Source: Cytophagaceae bacterium
Lineage (GTDB): Bacteria; Bacteroidota; Bacteroidia; Cytophagales; Spirosomataceae
Assembly (NCBI GenBank): GCA_027491195.1
Contig: JAIXWQ010000010.1
Span: forward strand, 1 to 64,000
Reading direction: 5' to 3'
Length of the DNA stretch: 64,000 nt
The position numbers and the translations under genes were made by a program. Of this stretch, positions 44,578 through 54,095 are shown in pieces (position 1 is the first letter of the stretch; each line of letters starts with the position of its first letter). Under the pieces are notes generated by a model that did not search any database, was not told the DNA's origin, and saw only the letters and a list, made by a program, of their open reading frames with translations.

Positions 44578-46164
44578 ATGGCATTCCCAAAAGGCATCAT
44601 CGAACTAGTAGACTCTTTATACCAACAAGGTGTAAATGAGGCAGTTATATGCCCTGGATCCAGAAATGCTCCCTTAATGATTGCCTTAACTCGCCACGGC
44701 GGATTCAAGTGCTACTCCATTGCGGATGAACGTTCAGCAGGCTTTTTTGGCCTAGGAATAGCCCTAAAAACGGGTCGTCCAGTCATCCTTTGCTGCACCT
44801 CCGGTTCGGCGGGTTTAAACTTTGCTCCAGCCGTAGTGGAAGCCTTTTTCCAAGAAGTTCCCTTAATCGTCTTAACGGCAGATCGCCCGAAAGAATGGAT
44901 TGGACAATGGGATGGCCAAACCATTTACCAAGAAAACCTTTTCGGAAAGCACGCCAAGGCCTTTTATGATTTCGAAACGGATGATTGTACTCAAGCTCCA
45001 GTGACTGCATTAGCGGAGCCGAAAGGTCCGGTACAGATTAATGTGCCGATTAGTGAGCCGTTTTATCCCTCTCTAGGGGAGATTTTACCGAAAGCTGAAA
45101 GCAGAGAGTATAGAGTAGAGAGTAGAGAGTATAGAGTAGACTTTAGTTATTTCAATCAAGAAATCGCTTCAGCGCAGAAAATACTGGTGACAGTAGGTCA
45201 AATGGAAGACAATTCGATCTTCGAAACGTTGAAAGCCTATGGAATTCCTGTCATAGGGGATGCCACGTCGAATTGCGGAAGTACTATTTCTCATGATTTG
45301 CTGTTAGCAGACGAATCTAGGTGGCCTTCTCTGCAACCTGAATTACACATACATTTTGGTAAATCATTCGTTTCCAAGCGAATTAAGCAGTTTTTGCGCT
45401 CACACAAGCCAAAGCAATCTTGGCTCATTCATCCTAATCCCATCGGAAGACCGGATCCCTTCTTGTGTTTAAGCCACGTAGTTAACACGAGCGCTGAAAA
45501 CTTTTTAGCAGGCGTAAACTGGACTAAGAAAAACTGGACAGCATGGAATATCGCTATCCAAGAAAAGCAATCAGCCTTTTTTGCCGAAAAAAATTGGACA
45601 GAAATCCATATTTACCAAGCGATCACCGAAGCCATTGAAAAACAAGAGGCAGAAGTGCATGTGGCTAATTCATTGGCTGTGAGGTACATAAATTGGACTT
45701 TGGCAAAATTCAATAAAACAGAAGTTTTTTCAAACCGGGGTACATCAGGAATTGATGGTTGCTTGAGCACGGCAGTTGGAGCTGCTCAAAAAACAGACAA
45801 ATTATGTATTTCCTTGATCGGTGATGTGGCCTTTCAATATGACAGGAATGCACTTTGGAACAAATACATACCAGATAATTTACGCATCATTGTCTTCAAT
45901 AACGGGGGTGGGGGTATTTTCCGAAATCTAGAAGGTGCAAAAGACCTCCCAGAACTAGATGAATTCATGGAAACGCAGCAAGGTTTTACAGCCGAGAATA
46001 CGGCAAAGGATGCGCATATCAGCTATTTCTCAGCAAAGAATGAGAAGGAATTAGATCTGAATGCCTTTTTCAACAATAAAGGACCAGCATTATTAGAAAT
46101 TCACACGAATTCCATCGAAAATGCGGCCGAATTGAAAAAGTATATGGCCTTATTTAAGGCTTGA
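44578..46164 (+). CDS. menD: Menaquinone biosynthesis protein MenD (with repeat-derived insert)
   Basis: 528 aa; SEPHCHC synthase, thiamine-diphosphate dependent, first committed step to menaquinone. N-terminal PYR domain (CPGSRNAPLMIALTRHGGFKCYSIADERSAGFFGLGIAL), TDRPKEW, and PP domain with GDVAFQYDRNAL and NNGGGGIF. The start at 44578 (MAFPKGI) is chosen because the earlier ATG lies in the rpoD terminator. Residues 174-187 read ESREYRVESREYRV, two 21-bp copies (45097-45138) of the heptad repeat, placed between the PYR and central domains. The family does not normally have this segment. The 3' end overlaps the convergent TPR gene by 15 bp. Confidence 0.93.
   Translation: MAFPKGIIELVDSLYQQGVNEAVICPGSRNAPLMIALTRHGGFKCYSIADERSAGFFGLGIALKTGRPVILCCTSGSAGLNFAPAVVEAFFQEVPLIVLTADRPKEWIGQWDGQTIYQENLFGKHAKAFYDFETDDCTQAPVTALAEPKGPVQINVPISEPFYPSLGEILPKAESREYRVESREYRVDFSYFNQEIASAQKILVTVGQMEDNSIFETLKAYGIPVIGDATSNCGSTISHDLLLADESRWPSLQPELHIHFGKSFVSKRIKQFLRSHKPKQSWLIHPNPIGRPDPFLCLSHVVNTSAENFLAGVNWTKKNWTAWNIAIQEKQSAFFAEKNWTEIHIYQAITEAIEKQEAEVHVANSLAVRYINWTLAKFNKTEVFSNRGTSGIDGCLSTAVGAAQKTDKLCISLIGDVAFQYDRNALWNKYIPDNLRIIVFNNGGGGIFRNLEGAKDLPELDEFMETQQGFTAENTAKDAHISYFSAKNEKELDLNAFFNNKGPALLEIHTNSIENAAELKKYMALFKA
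45097..45138 (+). repeat. Heptad repeat inside menD (two 21-bp units)
   Basis: Two 21-bp copies differing at two positions, each three heptads of the AGAGAGT/ATAGAGT type. The 17-bp string AGAGAGTATAGAGTAGA occurs twice here, and its reverse complement occurs exactly at 34209-34225 in array B. Twenty-one bp keeps the reading frame. Confidence 0.92.
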
Positions 46165-46893
46165 TTTGGCTTGAATTTTGGCCCAATTCTTCAAATACAA
46201 CTCATTCTTAGGATCTTTCTCCAGCGCTTTCTTCACATAAGATGCCGCTAAATCCCATTGCATCCGCTGTATAGCTAAATAACCCAGGTTGTTATACAGT
46301 AAATCGGTGTATTTCCCCGTTTTAAGGGCTTTTTGAAATACCTGCTCCGCCAGATCAATTTCGTTCATCTCCTGTAAAACCACCCCTTTATTAATCAAGG
46401 TTTCTACTAGGGAAGAATCAATCGATAAAGAACGCTCATAAGAAGCAAGAGAGCCATTTAGATCCTCTTTTTGCAACAAAATGTCGCCTTTTAATGTCCA
46501 ATTAGCCGCCGAATCGGGGAAAGTCTTCACCAGCGCATCTACACTGGTTAAAGCCTCATCAAAACGAGTCAAAGTCTGAAGCATTTCAGCCTTCTTGAAA
46601 AGGGCAGGGGCGAATTTGGCATCTAACTCAACTGCTTTGGAGAAATCCGCTAAGGCTTCGTCATTTTTCTCTAAACTTTGGTAGACTAAACCTCGGTTAT
46701 AATACGCATCTGAGAAATCAGGACGCTTTTCAATCGCCTCGGAATACCATTTAATAGCCTCGTGGTATTCTTTTTCCTTCCATTTTGCATTACCTCGCAA
46801 GAAGAACGCAGAAGACTCCCGCTTTTCCTCTTCAGAAGAGTTGCTGCAGGCAAAAAGGAAGAAGGAGGCAAAAAAGAATAGTAGGTATTTCAT
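46150..46893 (-). CDS. TPR lipoprotein
   Basis: 247 aa with lipoprotein signal (lipobox LFACSNSS). Six or so tetratricopeptide repeats cover residues 30-240, for example AIKWYSEAIEKRPDFSDAYYNRGLVYQSLEKNDEALADFSKAVELD. Outer-membrane or periplasmic scaffold of unknown partner. Its 3' end overlaps menD by 15 bp. Confidence 0.85.
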   Translation of the reverse strand: MKYLLFFFASFFLFACSNSSEEEKRESSAFFLRGNAKWKEKEYHEAIKWYSEAIEKRPDFSDAYYNRGLVYQSLEKNDEALADFSKAVELDAKFAPALFKKAEMLQTLTRFDEALTSVDALVKTFPDSAANWTLKGDILLQKEDLNGSLASYERSLSIDSSLVETLINKGVVLQEMNEIDLAEQVFQKALKTGKYTDLLYNNLGYLAIQRMQWDLAASYVKKALEKDPKNELYLKNWAKIQAKSSLK

Positions 46894-46967
46894 CGATCTA
46901 AAAGAAAGTTCAATTTAAATAATTCAAATTTCATTCGCATCTTTGTAGCTTAATTAAATGTAAAATT

Positions 46968-47405
46968 ATGGCATACGCAGAAATGTTAACCGACAAAGGG
47001 TTAATGAAAATCGAATTCTACACAGAGGATGCACCTATCCACGTTAAAAACTTCATCGACTTAGCTGAAAAAGGCTTTTATGATGGGATTACTTTCCACC
47101 GCGTAATCAATGATTTCGTGATCCAAGGAGGTTGCCCTGACGGAACAGGAGCAGGTGGTCCAGGCTACACGATTCCTTGCGAATTAACAGGCAATAACCA
47201 GTTCCACGACCGTGGCGTTTTATCTATGGCACACCGTGGACCTAACACAGGTGGTTCTCAATTCTTTATTTGCCACTCACGTAACAATACGGCTCACTTA
47301 GACCGTAAGCATACGTGTTTTGGTAAGGTAATAGAAGGATTAGAGGTAATCGATTTAGTACGTGAAGGAGATAAGATCCAAAGCGTTAAAATCATTCAAG
47401 ACTAA
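46968..47405 (+). CDS. Cyclophilin-type peptidyl-prolyl isomerase
   Basis: 145 aa cytoplasmic cyclophilin without signal. The core motif FYDGITFHRVINDFVIQGGCPDGTGAGGPGYTI and SMAHRGPNTGGSQFFICHS includes the active-site Arg and Gln/Phe residues. A near -7 element CATCTTTG (46938-46945) lies upstream. Overlaps the next small gene by 1 bp. Confidence 0.93.
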   Translation: MAYAEMLTDKGLMKIEFYTEDAPIHVKNFIDLAEKGFYDGITFHRVINDFVIQGGCPDGTGAGGPGYTIPCELTGNNQFHDRGVLSMAHRGPNTGGSQFFICHSRNNTAHLDRKHTCFGKVIEGLEVIDLVREGDKIQSVKIIQD

Positions 47406-47641
47406 TGCATTTTATTAAGGAAATAACCCATCCACAGATGCGAATCTCACTTTTTGAGTGGAATTCGAAATACATTGTGAAGTTCGAGACTCCTCATTTA
47501 GAGCAGAGCTACAAGTATTCTGTATTGGACTTTTCCTCCCAAAAAGAAATAGAGGAGCTGGTATCCAGCTCCTCCTTTCAAGATTTCGTCTTACAGACCT
47601 TCAAAAATATGTATGCCGAAATGGCAAAACATACCTTTTAA
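47405..47641 (+). CDS. Small conserved-looking protein of unknown function
   Basis: 78 aa, no signal or membrane helix; I do not recognise it. Predicted beta-strands ISLFEWNSKYIVKFET, then a helix near the C terminus (DFVLQTFKNMYAEMAKHTF). Its start overlaps the cyclophilin stop (TAATG), which supports real translation. Converges with the M61 gene with a 4-bp overlap. Confidence 0.65.
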   Translation: MHFIKEITHPQMRISLFEWNSKYIVKFETPHLEQSYKYSVLDFSSQKEIEELVSSSSFQDFVLQTFKNMYAEMAKHTF

Positions 47642-49401
47642 TTACCTCCTAACCATTTGTGGCGTAATTTCAATGACGCCTCTGAAGGACTAGCCTCCGA
47701 TTCAATCACAAAAGCTTTTAATGGTGTTTGTTGCACAGCCACTAAAAAGGTACGCTCCATGCCGTCTCTTTTAACTGAGAAGACTAACGAAGCTCCCGGT
47801 TTCTTATCAGTAAGCAATTTATCGATTCCCGGAAAATCAGCTCCGTTCACTTTTAATACTTCATCTCCTACATTTAAGCCGGCCACATACGCTGCACCAC
47901 CTTTATAAACGGAGGTTACACGCCCACCTGCTACACTAACACCAATATACGGAACTGTTTTAGCTAGATTCGCATCCGTAAATTGATAGCCAAAAGCCTT
48001 GAATAGAGAAGCATACGCTGGTGTTTTAACCCCATAAATATGTGTCTTAAAGAAATCGCTTGCTGATGCACCCGCTACTTTAGAAAAGGCATCCTCTAAT
48101 TCTTGGTCTGTGAATCCACGACCCGCTTTTAGGTAATAAGTTTGGTATAAAAACTTAAATACATCGTCTAAACATTTAGCCCCTTTCGTTTGCTGAATGA
48201 TCCACATGTTCAAAACGCCTCCTAAAAGAGAACCCTTATCATAATAAGAAACCGTTGAATTACGCGAGTTCTCGTTCGGACGGTAATACTTAATCCAAGC
48301 ATCCCAGCTAGATTCAGCTGCAGATTCCACCTGATTCCCTGGCGTATTTTCCACTCCAGAAATATCGTCGCCCAATCCTTTGATATAATCTGCAGTAGAA
48401 ACTAATCCCGTACGCTGATTAATCACGTCTGCATAATAGCTCGTTATACCCTCTGAGAACCATAAATTATGTGTATAATTCTCATTTTCGTAGTCGAATG
48501 GTCCCAAAGCCTTCGGGCGAATACGCTTCACATTCCATAAATGGAAATACTCATGCGCTAATAGGTTCAAAATACCCTGATAGCCTTTCGGCGTTTCATA
48601 ACTAGAACGAGTGACTTGACAAGTCGTCGAATACAAGTGCTCTAAACCGCCACCACCGCGATTTAAATTGTGAATAATGAATAGATAATGATCGCAAGGA
48701 TGTTCTCCTACCACTTTTTGGGCTTCCTCTGCCATCTTCTGCACATCCGCTAAGAATTTCACAGAATCGACTTTAGCAGGACCATAAAAGGCAATTTGAT
48801 GAGGAATATTGTTCACTTTAAATTCCCACACCTTGTGATTTCCAATCTCGATAGGGGAGTCAATCAATTCATCTAGATTCTTCGCGATGTAATTGAAGCC
48901 GCCTACATTTTTCATCGCGGTAGAAACCTTTTTGAAATCTTTGTGCGGAATAATGCTTACTTCCTGCGGTCCAGCTGCGAATTTAGGAGCATACATTAAA
49001 ACACTCGCTGGATTTATGTAGCCATGTGCATCATCTAAAAACGAGGTACGAACTGACATTTCATACGCATAAACACGGTAATGCACCGAAATTTGCTTCA
49101 ATCCCGCCGTCAAGGCAACGCGCCACGTGTTTTTATTGATCTTCGAGATGGCAATTTTTTGACCATTAGATTCAGCCGTAACGGACTCCACATTTTTCGC
49201 GAATTCCCGAATTAAATAGGATCCTGGCGTCCAAGCAGCCATTTTAAGGTCAATAAAATTGAATTCTTTACTGACATCGACCGTCGTTTTAACCTCAAAA
49301 TAATGAGAAAACGGTTCAGACATACTGATTTGGTGCTTGATAGGCCCTGCTAGCGTGCAGAATGACACAAGTACACTGAATAATAGAAGTTTTAAATTCA
49401 T
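47638..49401 (-). CDS. Secreted M61-family metallopeptidase with PDZ domain
   Basis: About 587 aa from ATG 49401, which exposes the signal peptide MNLKLLLFSVLVSFCTLAG; a 21-residue upstream extension was rejected. N-terminal beta domain, GGGLEH, zinc motif HEYFH (His283, Glu284, His287) with the third ligand in WFSEGITSYYAD, and a C-terminal PDZ domain (about 485-565). Family members are glycyl aminopeptidases or general peptidases. Located divergently from the TPR gene at 49559. Confidence 0.88.
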   Translation of the reverse strand: MNLKLLLFSVLVSFCTLAGPIKHQISMSEPFSHYFEVKTTVDVSKEFNFIDLKMAAWTPGSYLIREFAKNVESVTAESNGQKIAISKINKNTWRVALTAGLKQISVHYRVYAYEMSVRTSFLDDAHGYINPASVLMYAPKFAAGPQEVSIIPHKDFKKVSTAMKNVGGFNYIAKNLDELIDSPIEIGNHKVWEFKVNNIPHQIAFYGPAKVDSVKFLADVQKMAEEAQKVVGEHPCDHYLFIIHNLNRGGGGLEHLYSTTCQVTRSSYETPKGYQGILNLLAHEYFHLWNVKRIRPKALGPFDYENENYTHNLWFSEGITSYYADVINQRTGLVSTADYIKGLGDDISGVENTPGNQVESAAESSWDAWIKYYRPNENSRNSTVSYYDKGSLLGGVLNMWIIQQTKGAKCLDDVFKFLYQTYYLKAGRGFTDQELEDAFSKVAGASASDFFKTHIYGVKTPAYASLFKAFGYQFTDANLAKTVPYIGVSVAGGRVTSVYKGGAAYVAGLNVGDEVLKVNGADFPGIDKLLTDKKPGASLVFSVKRDGMERTFLVAVQQTPLKAFVIESEASPSEASLKLRHKWLGGN

Positions 49402-49458
49402 TGGAATATTTGTTGAGAAATAGATTTTAGTAAAATTATAAAAATCAGCCGTATAGTC

Positions 49459-49470
49459 TAGCATATGCTA
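49459..49470. promoter_or_regulatory. 12-bp palindrome between divergent M61 and TPR genes
   Basis: TAGCATATGCTA is a perfect dyad in the 157-bp divergent gap. It may be an operator shared by both genes or coincidental. Confidence 0.3.
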
Positions 49471-49558
49471 TTTTTTTCCAAATAATTCTAAATCACTAGA
49501 CAATTATTTAACATAAAAATCGTATTATTGTTTAGTCGTGATAATTGACAATAAACCT

Positions 49559-52423
49559 ATGGTATTTAGATCATCCTTTTACTGCCTCGTCTTATTTCTT
49601 TCGCTTACTTTCTCGTCATTTTCCCAGCAATCCATTGCCTTTGAGAATAGCTTGATTCATTTCAATCAGGGGAAAGAGTATTTTGAAGCGGCAAACTATG
49701 TGGCAGCACGCGAGGAATTTGCCAATTATTTGAGCAGACAATCGGATGGGCAAAAAAATGAGGTGATTCTAGCGGAATACTACCAAGTTTTATGCTCACT
49801 TTATCTAAATCAGCCCGAAATTGACGTTTTAGGGTATCATTTTAACTTAAATCATCCGAATAGCCCTCAGAGCAATTTATTGTTCAGAAAAATGGGTTTG
49901 TACTTCTATGATATCGCTAATTATGCTAAATCCATTCGTTACTTAGAAAATTCCTCATTGGGGAATGTAGAGGCTCGGTATAAATTAGGGGTTGCCTATT
50001 TTGAAACAAAGGATTTTGATAATGCTTTAGCCTTATTCAATGAAGTAAAAACAGATCCAGACGAGGAATATGCCTTTTCTGCAGCCTATTATGCGGGTGT
50101 GATTCAGTACCAGCAAAAAAACTACCTAAACGCGATTGCTGATTTCAAGAAGTCCAATGGCCATTCAAAATACCGCAAAGACCTACCATATTGGTTAATT
50201 TCTTCCTACCAACAAACGGCTCAATGGGATGAATTATTAAAATATGCGGAGCCTATCATATCAACACACCCGGATTTAGCCTTATTAGTAGCCGAGGTTC
50301 AATTCAAGAAAGGCCTCTATGCTAAATCAGCAAAAAGTTTTGACGATTATTTAAAAGAGCATAAAAATGAGGCAGCTAGCTATAAAAAAGGCTATGCCTT
50401 GTATTCCGTAGATAAATACGAAGAGGCAATCAAAGCCATTTCGGGTCTATTAAAACAGGATTCATTAGGCCAAAAAGCCTATTATCTGCAAGGATTAGCC
50501 TATTTAAAACTAGGTAAGAAAACGGAGGCTGCTGCCAGCTTCACTCAATCAGGTGCCCTTGCATTCGATCCTTCACAACAAGAAGAAGCACAATTTAAAT
50601 CGATCTCTATTTCTGTGGATTTAGGTAAGTGGTCTGAGAGTCTTTTGGCCATTGAGCGATTTGGGAAAACCTATCCAAAAAGTTCATTCACTGCAGCCTA
50701 CCAAAGCTTTGCGGCAGATGCCATCCTTAAATTACCTGCCTTAAAACCAGCAACAACCCTCATCAAATCAGGTATTCCAGTGTCAGAGGAGATGAAAGTA
50801 GCCTATCAAACCCTAACCTATAATGTAGGAATCAAGGCCTACAATCAGGAGCAATACAAAGAAGCAATTACTTATTTCGATCAAGCGATTGCACAGGCTG
50901 CGAATCAAAATTTGACAGACGAAGCTTCCTTCGGAAAAGCGGAATGTCTTTCTCAATTAAAAGACTTCGAAGCGGCCATTCAGATCTACAAGCCATTGCT
51001 TATTGGAAAACATTCATCAGATTTCTTACAAAGAAACCGCATCGGTATCGCCTATGCCTATTTCTCTGTTAAGGAATTCACGAATGCGAATACATACTTT
51101 AAAACCTATGTAGATCAATTAAAGGCTAATCCAACAGGCAAAGCGAATGCAAACGCGCTTTTACGTCTAGCAGATACCTATTTAGTAGCTAAGAACTACA
51201 GCGAAGCTTTGACCTATTATAATCAAGCTATCGAAAATATTAAGACGGAAAAAGACTATGCTTTGTATCAAAAAGGGATCACGCTTGTCTATTTAGAACG
51301 CGACATCGAGGCAAAAGCAACTTTCCAATTATTGAAGAAGTCGTATCCCAACACGAAGTTTGGAGATGATGCTAGCTTCCAAGAGAACTTGATATCCTTC
51401 CGCACGGGCAAATACCAAGAGGCGATTGATGGTTTCACCGAACTGATTAATAACCAACCGAATAGTCCTTACTACGCTGAGTCGATTCTGAAAAGGGCTC
51501 AGTCGTATTCAAATGCGAAACAACCAGAAAAAGCGATCACCGATTATAAAATCGTGATTGAAAAATATGCAAAAGAGGCATTTGCAAAAGACGCAGTGGC
51601 CGGATTACAGGAAGAATTGAATGGGGTAGGGCGACCAGAGGAAATGACGGCTTATTTAAGTATGTACCAAAATGGGAACTTAAATGAAGAGGAAAAAACA
51701 GATTTAGAGTACCAAGCTGCTAAAGGAATCTATTTAGGGGAGAAATACGATAAGGCGATCGAACCTTTGAAAAACTTCGTGGCTCATTTCCCAGCAGATG
51801 AACGCGTAAGTGAAGTAACCTACCTTATCGCAGATGCGGCGAATAGATCAAATAACAAGGTAGTTGCTTTCGAATTCTATAAAAAGGTGATTGAGCAAAA
51901 CGTTCATCCTTCGCTTAACTCAGTGATCGCTAAAGTAGCTGATATCGAATTTGATTCAGCAGCTTATACACCAGCCATCGGTCATTACCGCCTATTAAAA
52001 GAGAAAGGTGTTGATTCTACCGTGATTCAACGCGCAAACAAACGCATTTTAGAATCTTACTTAAAATTAGGCGAGTTAGATTCAGCCCTGATTGCCTACC
52101 AAGAGTTCCAAGCAAGTGCAGGAAAAGAGGCTGAAAGCGTGGAACAAGCTGCCTTATTGTACCTCGATATCATTCAATTGAATAACACGAAAGGAAATTA
52201 TGCCACCTCGAATGAAATGATCCTAGATAAATTCAGAAATGAGTTTGCAGAGGTTTCAGATGCTACCTTAGGTAAGGCCTATCTCTTATTAGCTAAAAAC
52301 TTATTCGAGTTGAAAAACCTAGCTCAAACAAGAGCAACTTTAAAATCCATCATTGATAATTCAGAGGACAAAGAAAGCGTAGAAGCAGCAAAAGCCCTTT
52401 TGAAAACCTATTTCCCTAAATAA
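49559..52423 (+). CDS. Giant secreted TPR protein
   Basis: About 954 aa from ATG 49559; the longer frame begins at a GTG (49538) and would displace the signal peptide (MVFRSSFYCLVLFLSLTFSSFS). The rest is a long array of tetratricopeptide repeats (for example YKKGYALYSVDKYEEAIKAISGLLKQDSLGQKAYYLQGLAYLKLGKKTEAAASF and repeated NAIADF, EALTYYNQAIE), with tandem spacing near 34-36 residues. No catalytic domain seen. The next gene overlaps by 1 bp and encodes a beta-barrel, so the two may form an envelope complex. Confidence 0.85.
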   Translation: MVFRSSFYCLVLFLSLTFSSFSQQSIAFENSLIHFNQGKEYFEAANYVAAREEFANYLSRQSDGQKNEVILAEYYQVLCSLYLNQPEIDVLGYHFNLNHPNSPQSNLLFRKMGLYFYDIANYAKSIRYLENSSLGNVEARYKLGVAYFETKDFDNALALFNEVKTDPDEEYAFSAAYYAGVIQYQQKNYLNAIADFKKSNGHSKYRKDLPYWLISSYQQTAQWDELLKYAEPIISTHPDLALLVAEVQFKKGLYAKSAKSFDDYLKEHKNEAASYKKGYALYSVDKYEEAIKAISGLLKQDSLGQKAYYLQGLAYLKLGKKTEAAASFTQSGALAFDPSQQEEAQFKSISISVDLGKWSESLLAIERFGKTYPKSSFTAAYQSFAADAILKLPALKPATTLIKSGIPVSEEMKVAYQTLTYNVGIKAYNQEQYKEAITYFDQAIAQAANQNLTDEASFGKAECLSQLKDFEAAIQIYKPLLIGKHSSDFLQRNRIGIAYAYFSVKEFTNANTYFKTYVDQLKANPTGKANANALLRLADTYLVAKNYSEALTYYNQAIENIKTEKDYALYQKGITLVYLERDIEAKATFQLLKKSYPNTKFGDDASFQENLISFRTGKYQEAIDGFTELINNQPNSPYYAESILKRAQSYSNAKQPEKAITDYKIVIEKYAKEAFAKDAVAGLQEELNGVGRPEEMTAYLSMYQNGNLNEEEKTDLEYQAAKGIYLGEKYDKAIEPLKNFVAHFPADERVSEVTYLIADAANRSNNKVVAFEFYKKVIEQNVHPSLNSVIAKVADIEFDSAAYTPAIGHYRLLKEKGVDSTVIQRANKRILESYLKLGELDSALIAYQEFQASAGKEAESVEQAALLYLDIIQLNNTKGNYATSNEMILDKFRNEFAEVSDATLGKAYLLLAKNLFELKNLAQTRATLKSIIDNSEDKESVEAAKALLKTYFPK

Positions 52424-54093
52424 TGCATATGAGATTCCCATTTAAGATCGTAATTGCATCCTCATTAAGCCTGGTTTCCATCGTGAGTTATGGTCAACAG
52501 AAGAAGGAAGGTACCATTCAAAACGAAGAATTCGTTACGGAAAAAGTGCGTAAAATCGAAGTGCAACCTACGATGAGTCGCTCCTTCGAAGCACTTAATG
52601 AAGTACCGGATTATAGCAAGGATCACAAAGTAGACTATGATTTCGCGATCGATAAACCGCAATCCCTCTTATTACCGAGCATTAAAACGAACATTATTGG
52701 CCCAAGAACAGGAGAGGAGTTAAAATCTCTTTACGGCGCTAAGGCAAAAAACTCCATTAAAATCGGAGCAGGTAATTACGGCCACACCCTTCTAAATGGC
52801 CATTTTGGCTATAATCCGACTGAAAAAGAATCAAGAGGAATTTACATCAACCACGATGCAAACTCAAACGGACCTACGGATAATGCCTTTTCAAGCCGTT
52901 CTGAGAATGAAGTAAAGGTGTATAGCCAATCGCTTTGGTCAAAAGCCTTATTAAAAGGAGCGCTTGATTACCGCCGTACGGCCACTAATTTCTATGGCAA
53001 AGAAAGCTTCCCAGCGAATACACCCGAAGATGCTTATGGAGTACATTATGACCAATTAAAGTTCAACGGCGACATCTACAGCGCAACGGAAGGTAAGAAG
53101 TTTAGCTACCAAGCGGGCACCGAGTTTTCCTCTTTATCTGGGAATCTAGCTCCTAAAGAATGGTTATTTAAAAACTATGTGAGATCAAGCTATGCCATCA
53201 GCTCAGGACTTGCCTTACGTGTTAATGGGGAAGCTATCCTTTCGAATTTTACTAGCAACACCTCCACTAATCGCCAATTCTTCCGCTTACAGCCTAGCAT
53301 TTCATACGATGTTTTACCTCGTTTGAACCTTGTTGCTGGACTAAATGCGGTACAAGATGATGAGCTACGATTATATCCGAATGTACATGTTCGTTATAGA
53401 GCAAATGACTTTATTCGATTATTTGCAGGCCTAGAAGGAAATACCCAATTCAATTCTTACCATAGCAGCCTACAAATTAACCCTTGGTTAACCCAAGCTG
53501 TAACGCTTCAAAATACGCAGCAAAAATGGATGGTCTCAGGTGGATTAATGGGTAGCAATGAAAGAAACGTATCCTATGAATTAAAAGCTTCCTACGGTGA
53601 GTATACTAAAATGGCCTTCTTTACTTCATCTGCTGCAGACTTATCCCAATTCGATATAACTTATTCAAATGCAGATGTCGCTATTTCAGTGCTTGATTTA
53701 CAAGCAAATGTAAAGATGTCCATTACAGACAAAATTCAATCCGATCTGAATGTTCAGTATACGAATTACGCTAACCTTGGAAATTTATTATACGCCTACC
53801 ACCGTCCTAATATCCAAATCGCGTTAAAAAACACGATTAAAGTACTTCCAAAATTCAACGTATTACCTGAGTTATATTATTTAGGTGGCCTATATGGATT
53901 TAATCCAAGAACTCAAAAAGCGAGCACCTTGGATAACATCCTAGATATCAATGTAAAAGGGGAGTATGCGATTACGGAGAAATTCACTGCCTCTTTATCA
54001 GCAAATAATATCCTAGGAAAAAATTACCAACGATATTTATTTTATCCGACACAAGGTTTTAACTTTACAGCAACTCTAGCATACTCATTCTAA
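52423..54093 (+). CDS. Outer-membrane beta-barrel protein
   Basis: 556 aa (start may be the second ATG at 52429). Signal peptide ending SYG; then beta-rich sequence with alternating aromatics throughout and a C-terminal aromatic residue (TATLAYSF), a classic outer-membrane barrel end. No TonB plug domain is evident, so the usual 'TonB-dependent receptor' tag would be misleading. Position between the TPR protein and the HU-CCDC81/SPOR protein suggests a surface complex. Substrate unknown. Confidence 0.75.
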   Translation: MHMRFPFKIVIASSLSLVSIVSYGQQKKEGTIQNEEFVTEKVRKIEVQPTMSRSFEALNEVPDYSKDHKVDYDFAIDKPQSLLLPSIKTNIIGPRTGEELKSLYGAKAKNSIKIGAGNYGHTLLNGHFGYNPTEKESRGIYINHDANSNGPTDNAFSSRSENEVKVYSQSLWSKALLKGALDYRRTATNFYGKESFPANTPEDAYGVHYDQLKFNGDIYSATEGKKFSYQAGTEFSSLSGNLAPKEWLFKNYVRSSYAISSGLALRVNGEAILSNFTSNTSTNRQFFRLQPSISYDVLPRLNLVAGLNAVQDDELRLYPNVHVRYRANDFIRLFAGLEGNTQFNSYHSSLQINPWLTQAVTLQNTQQKWMVSGGLMGSNERNVSYELKASYGEYTKMAFFTSSAADLSQFDITYSNADVAISVLDLQANVKMSITDKIQSDLNVQYTNYANLGNLLYAYHRPNIQIALKNTIKVLPKFNVLPELYYLGGLYGFNPRTQKASTLDNILDINVKGEYAITEKFTASLSANNILGKNYQRYLFYPTQGFNFTATLAYSF

Positions 54094-54095
54094 TA

